NCBI GenBank assembly: GCA_902803035.1
Contig: CADCON010000031.1
Location: 1-8,593, forward strand
Direction of reading: 5' to 3'
Length of the DNA stretch: 8,593 bases
DNA from: an uncultured Ruminococcus sp.
GTDB taxonomy: Bacteria; Bacillota; Clostridia; Oscillospirales; Acutalibacteraceae
Every line of letters starts with the position of its first letter. Position 1 is the first letter of the stretch. The notes beneath the pieces are model-generated. The model was not told where the DNA came from and did no database searches. It worked only from the letters and a program-made list of their open reading frames with translations. The translations under genes were made by a program, and so were the position numbers. Positions 5,370 to 8,593 of the stretch are shown one piece after another.

Positions 5370-7844
5370 ATGGGCAGCGCCCGCACAGTGTACGCCAAGG
5401 TCGCCGTGGAGAACACCGCCTACCATTTCGATAAGCTGTTTGATTATCGTGTGCCGGTGGAATACGAAGGCATAGCGGCGCCGGGCTGCCGTGTGATTGT
5501 TCCCTTCGGCAGAGGCAACCGCAAGCGGCAGGGCGTGATTTTTTCGCTGAGCGAAACGGCGGAATACGGGACGGTCAAGCCGTTTTCCGCGCTGCTGGAT
5601 GAAACGCCCGCGCTTTCGGAGGAAATGCTTCTCATGGCCGGCTGGTTCCGCGACAATTATTACTGCACCTATTACGAAGCGGCGAAGGTCATGCTTCCGT
5701 CGGGCATCAATGTCCGTCTGATCACGTCCTACCGCGCCGCGCCGGGGCTGGAAAGCCTTAAACTGAGCGGCAGGAGCGATATCACGCCGCAGCAGCGCAG
5801 GCTGCTGGAGATGTTTGTTTCCAATCCCGGACTGGTGCTGGAAAAAAAGCATATCGCCGAGGTCATGAATCTTCCGGAAAACACCTCGGTTCCCGACCGG
5901 CTGGTGGACAAGGGGCTTCTGGAGCGCGTGGATGACGCCGTCCGCCATATCAGGGACGCGACGGTCAAAATGGCGTCGCTCGCTCCCGATTGGGAGAAGC
6001 ATACCGGCGGCAGGCTCACGCCCAAGCAGCAGGAAATCGTGAAGCTCCTGAGCGATGTGCAGACCGCCTCGGTCAGGGAAATCTGCTACTTCACCGGCAT
6101 TACACAGTCGGTGGCGGATCTTCTCGCCAAGAAGGGCGTCATCGTCTATTATGAAGAGGAAGTCTACCGCAATCCCTATTCCGGCGCGGGCGGCGGCAGC
6201 GGGGGACGCGTTGCGCTTTCCCCGCAGCAGCAGCTTGCCTTTGAGAATCTGTACCGCCTGTACCGGGAGGATAAATTCCGCGTTTCCCTTCTCTTCGGCG
6301 TGACGGGAAGCGGCAAGACTTCTGTATTTCTCCGGCTCATTGACGAGGCGCTGAGCGACGGCAAGGGCATTATTGTCATGGTGCCGGAGATCGCGCTGAC
6401 CTCCCAGACGCTCGGCAAATTCCACGAGCGGTACGGCGAGAAGGTCGCGGTCTTTCACAGCGGGCTTTCCCTCGCCCAGAGAATGGACGAGTGGAAGCGG
6501 GTGCGTGACGGCAAGGCGCAGATCGCGCTCGGCACGCGCTCGGCGGTATTTGCCCCCTTCCGGCGGCTGGGTCTGGTGATCATCGACGAGGAGCAGGAAT
6601 ACACCTATAAATCAGAGAATTCTCCCCGGTTCCACGCCCGCGACGCGGCGCGGTTCCGCTGCGGATACAATAAGGCACTGCTGGTGCTTGCCTCCGCGAC
6701 GCCTTCTGTCGAAACCTATTACCATGCCACGGAGAGCGGCCGCTACGACTACCAGGTGCTGACGCAGCGGTACGGCAATGCCGTCCTGCCCTGCGTGGAA
6801 AAGATCGATATTTCCCGGATGGACGTGCGGGAGGGCATTATCAGCCCGCGTCTGTATCAGGCGCTCCGGGACAATCTCGAAGCCGGCCATCAGTCGATCC
6901 TTCTCAACAACCGGCGCGGCTTCAACACCTTTGTATCCTGCCGCGCCTGCGGGGAGGTCATCACCTGTCCGCACTGCAGCGTTTCCATGACTTACCACAG
7001 CGACAACAGGCGGCTGATGTGCCACTACTGCGGCGCGTCGATGCCAGTGCCGCGCGAATGTCCCTCCTGCGGTCAGCCTTACCTGCGATTTGCGGGACAG
7101 GGAACCCAGAAGGCGGAGGAGGAGCTGGCAAAGCTCTTTCCGGAGGCGCGCATTCTCCGCATGGACGCGGACAGCATGACGCGGCGTTCGTCCTACGACA
7201 GGAAGCTGGGGGATTTTGCCGCCGGACTCTACGATATCATGATCGGCACGCAGATGGTCGCCAAGGGACTGAATTTTGAGCGGGTGACGCTGGTGGGCGT
7301 GCTGATGGCGGATCAGGCGTTGTACAGCGACGATTTCCGCAGCTACGAGCGCGCCTTCTCGCTGCTGACGCAGGTGGTGGGACGTTCCGGACGCGGCGAA
7401 AGCCGGGGACGCGCCATCATTCAGACCGTCACGCCGGACAATCCCGTGATCGATCTGGCGGCGGCGCAGGATTACAGGAAATTCTACCAGAACGAGATCA
7501 TTCTGCGAAAGGCGATGCTCTACCCGCCGTTTGCCGATATCTGCATGGTGGGCTTTGTGGGAACGGCGGATGAAGAGGTTTCCCGCGCGGCGGAATGTTT
7601 TATGAGGAATCTGAAATTCCACACACAGCGGGAGTATGCCGACATTCCCATCCGCGCGCTGGGACCGTCGCCCGCTTCGGTGAAGAAGGTCAGCGGACGC
7701 TACCGCTACAAGATCATTCTCAAATGCCGCAATAACGCGCGTTTCCGCGAGATGATGCATATGCTGCTCTGCGAATGCGGCAGCGACCCGGCCAACAGGG
7801 AGGTCACGGTCTACGCTGACCTCAATCCCGAAAACGTGCTGTGA
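5370..7844 (+). CDS. priA: Primosomal replication restart helicase PriA
   Basis: Superfamily 2 helicase that recognises stalled forks and reloads the replicative helicase. ATG 5370 has only a weak upstream GAGGA, but the next residues begin the PriA 3'-DNA-binding domain (VAVENTAYHFDKLFDYRVP), so the start fits. It has 824 residues, slightly long against E. coli PriA (about 730). Order: DNA-binding domain (about 1-110), winged-helix region, a Gly/Ser-rich linker (residues 272-279), then the helicase. Walker A is GVTGSGKT (310-317). The Walker B box is D406-E-E-Q409, with Gln where many PriA proteins have His. IALGTRSAVFAPF and LVLASATPS follow. Eight cysteines bind two zinc ions: C524, C527, C533, C536, C551, C554, C564 and C567. 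GTQMVAKGLNFE and TQVVGRSGRG are motifs V and VI. Its place between rpoZ and def is conserved in Firmicutes. Confidence 0.98.
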   Translation: MGSARTVYAKVAVENTAYHFDKLFDYRVPVEYEGIAAPGCRVIVPFGRGNRKRQGVIFSLSETAEYGTVKPFSALLDETPALSEEMLLMAGWFRDNYYCTYYEAAKVMLPSGINVRLITSYRAAPGLESLKLSGRSDITPQQRRLLEMFVSNPGLVLEKKHIAEVMNLPENTSVPDRLVDKGLLERVDDAVRHIRDATVKMASLAPDWEKHTGGRLTPKQQEIVKLLSDVQTASVREICYFTGITQSVADLLAKKGVIVYYEEEVYRNPYSGAGGGSGGRVALSPQQQLAFENLYRLYREDKFRVSLLFGVTGSGKTSVFLRLIDEALSDGKGIIVMVPEIALTSQTLGKFHERYGEKVAVFHSGLSLAQRMDEWKRVRDGKAQIALGTRSAVFAPFRRLGLVIIDEEQEYTYKSENSPRFHARDAARFRCGYNKALLVLASATPSVETYYHATESGRYDYQVLTQRYGNAVLPCVEKIDISRMDVREGIISPRLYQALRDNLEAGHQSILLNNRRGFNTFVSCRACGEVITCPHCSVSMTYHSDNRRLMCHYCGASMPVPRECPSCGQPYLRFAGQGTQKAEEELAKLFPEARILRMDADSMTRRSSYDRKLGDFAAGLYDIMIGTQMVAKGLNFERVTLVGVLMADQALYSDDFRSYERAFSLLTQVVGRSGRGESRGRAIIQTVTPDNPVIDLAAAQDYRKFYQNEIILRKAMLYPPFADICMVGFVGTADEEVSRAAECFMRNLKFHTQREYADIPIRALGPSPASVKKVSGRYRYKIILKCRNNARFREMMHMLLCECGSDPANREVTVYADLNPENVL

Positions 7845-7933
7845 CGCTTCACAGATTGGCTGAATGGATCAACGCATACAGAATCATATCGGAGCGCGGC
7901 GTAGGATAATAATGAATGGAAGGAACGATACTT

Positions 7934-8425
7934 ATGGCATTAAGACAGATAGTGACAGAGGGCGACAGCGTACTCCGCAAGAAGTGCCGCCCTGTCACGG
8001 ATTTCAATCAGAAGCTCTGGGATCTGCTTGACGATATGAAGGAAACGCTGGCCGAGGCGAAGGGTCTTGGACTGGCGGCTCCGCAGGTGGGTATTCTCAG
8101 GCGGATTGTCATCATCGACATGGGCGACGGCCCTATCGAGATGATCAATCCCGAAATCATCGAGAGGCGCGGCGAACAGGAATGCATGGAGGGCTGTCTT
8201 TCCATTCCCGGACAGTGGGGCATTCTCAACCGCCCGCAGTATGTCAGGCTGAGATACCGCGATCGCAACGGCGACCTCTATGAAATTGAGGGGGAGGATC
8301 TCTTCGCCTCCTGTGCCAGCCACGAAACCGACCATCTGGACGGCATTCTCTACACCGACAAGGTGATCCGCATGGTGGATCCCGAAGAGGTTCAGCATGA
8401 GCGCGAGAATCCCCCGAAGGACTGA
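7934..8425 (+). CDS. def: Peptide deformylase
   Basis: Metal-dependent hydrolase that removes the N-formyl group from nascent proteins at the ribosome exit. ATG 7934 is chosen over ATG 7916 because GGAAGGA lies at 7918-7924, 9 bases upstream, and the protein then begins MALRQIVTEGDSVLRK, the family's usual start. It has 163 residues, normal for the family. All three motifs are intact: GLGLAAPQ (residues 44-51), EGCLS (86-90) and HETDH (130-134), with Cys88, His130 and His134 as metal ligands and Glu131 as catalytic base. It follows priA after 89 bases that show no convincing promoter, so it is probably co-transcribed. In Bacillus the next gene is fmt, which would supply the formyl group; here a membrane protein follows instead. 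Confidence 0.97.
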   Translation: MALRQIVTEGDSVLRKKCRPVTDFNQKLWDLLDDMKETLAEAKGLGLAAPQVGILRRIVIIDMGDGPIEMINPEIIERRGEQECMEGCLSIPGQWGILNRPQYVRLRYRDRNGDLYEIEGEDLFASCASHETDHLDGILYTDKVIRMVDPEEVQHERENPPKD

Positions 8426-8450
8426 AGCGTGCTGCGTGGCTGCGCTAGAA

Positions 8451-8478
8451 GAATAGAGAATAAAGAATAGTGAATCAC
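8451..8478 (+). repeat. Four in-phase 7-base repeats (GAATARN-like) in the leader after def
   Basis: Four consecutive heptads start at 8451, 8458, 8465 and 8472, each beginning GAAT; the first three fit GAATARN and the last is GAATCAC. They lie between the def stop and the leader hairpin. The pattern resembles the GAGTGNN heptads at 1022-1042, and the 10-mer AAGAATAGTG is shared with 4051-4060. Nothing coding was seen here. Confidence 0.6.
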
Positions 8479-8517
8479 ATTCCAAGCCTTCCGGACTTGG
8501 AATGGCTGGGAGGGCTT
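8478..8517 (+). promoter_or_regulatory. Structured leader with two competing helices, one covering a Shine-Dalgarno
   Basis: Helix A pairs CATTCCAAG (8478-8486) with CTTGGAATG (8496-8504), nine perfect base pairs. Helix B pairs AAGCCTTCC (8484-8492) with GGAGGGCTT (8509-8517), nine pairs with one G-T. Helix B covers the Shine-Dalgarno GGGAGGG (8508-8514) of the next gene. The two share bases 8484-8486, so they cannot both form in full. No ligand-binding riboswitch fold was recognised. The pairing is seen in the sequence; regulation is inference. Confidence 0.4.
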
Positions 8518-8520
8518 ATT

Positions 8521-8593
8521 ATGACAATCGCTCTGGTCATCATGGAGGGCATCATTCTGTCCTTCTGGCTGCTGCTGGTCTGTGTGATCGGCA
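8521..8593 (+). CDS. N-terminus of a predicted membrane protein (3' truncated by window edge)
   Basis: An open frame starts at ATG 8521, six bases after a strong Shine-Dalgarno (GGGAGGG, 8508-8514), and runs off the window after 24 complete codons. The visible residues (MTIALVIMEGIILSFW, then LLLVCVIG) are almost wholly hydrophobic, which indicates a membrane segment or signal anchor at the extreme N-terminus. I do not recognise the family. It stands where fmt lies in the Bacillus gene order, but it does not begin like Fmt. The strong ribosome binding site and same-strand position support a real gene despite the short visible length. Confidence 0.7.
   Translation, partial: MTIALVIMEGIILSFWLLLVCVIG

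Noticed and set aside
5133..6458. Long open frame on the minus strand (441 codons) opposite priA and rpoZ
   Set aside because: It is antisense to strongly conserved coding sequence, has no recognisable domain, and is His/Arg-rich in the way expected of antisense frames in GC-rich genes.
6585..6596. DEEQ instead of DEEH in the PriA Walker B box
   Set aside because: The catalytic acids are kept, and I believe this variant is common among clostridial PriA proteins, so it is noted but not treated as a defect.
6612..7760. Long open frame on the minus strand (382 codons) opposite the priA helicase domain
   Set aside because: Same pattern: it mirrors the PriA codons, has no family match that I can see, and no supporting ribosome binding site or neighbour.
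7856..7910. Possible promoter before def (TTGGCT and GATAAT)
   Set aside because: Spacing between the two elements is far too long and no alternative -35 sits at the right distance, so co-transcription with priA is preferred.
8478..8504. Hairpin after def as an intrinsic terminator
   Set aside because: The stem is perfect but no T run follows; the bases after it form a strong Shine-Dalgarno for the next gene.

Overview
The window looks like chromosome from a fairly GC-rich member of the Bacillota, most likely class Clostridia. The main evidence is the conserved yicC-remA-gmk-rpoZ-priA-def gene order, a RemA homologue (typical of Firmicutes) and a TagD very close to the Bacillus enzyme. A lipoprotein serpin and a GC-rich clostridial codon style would suit a gut commensal of the Oscillospirales or Christensenellales kind, but that placement is inference. 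All recognised genes are on the + strand. No transposon, phage, CRISPR array, tRNA or rRNA was seen, and no gap without a gene exceeds about 250 bases.

Layout. (1) 1-1014 is the end of the F1Fo ATP synthase operon: the C-terminal half of atpD, overlapped by atpC. The epsilon subunit is short and stops where its C-terminal helical domain would begin. (2) 1015-1092 holds heptad repeats and a hairpin that may end the atp operon. (3) 1093-2409 encodes a secreted lipoprotein serpin with an inhibitory-type hinge and a methionine-rich reactive loop. (4) 2423-2950 is a self-contained unit: a strong sigma-70-type promoter, tagD (glycerol-3-phosphate cytidylyltransferase) and an intrinsic terminator. 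(5) 3025-8425 is an information-processing operon with a near-consensus promoter: yicC (endoribonuclease family), remA (DNA-binding regulator), gmk (guanylate kinase), rpoZ (RNA polymerase omega), priA (replication restart helicase) and def (peptide deformylase). remA/gmk and gmk/rpoZ overlap, so they are probably translationally coupled. (6) 8426-8593 is a structured leader followed by the first codons of a membrane protein that runs off the window.

Most of the window is housekeeping. The points worth a second look are the serpin and its Met-rich, ATG-repeat reactive loop; the epsilon subunit lacking its C-terminal domain; the acidic tails on both RemA and omega; a dyad on the yicC promoter start site; related 7-base repeats in several intergenic gaps; and a leader before the last gene in which a Shine-Dalgarno-sequestering helix competes with another hairpin. 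I did not find a clearly new multi-gene system.
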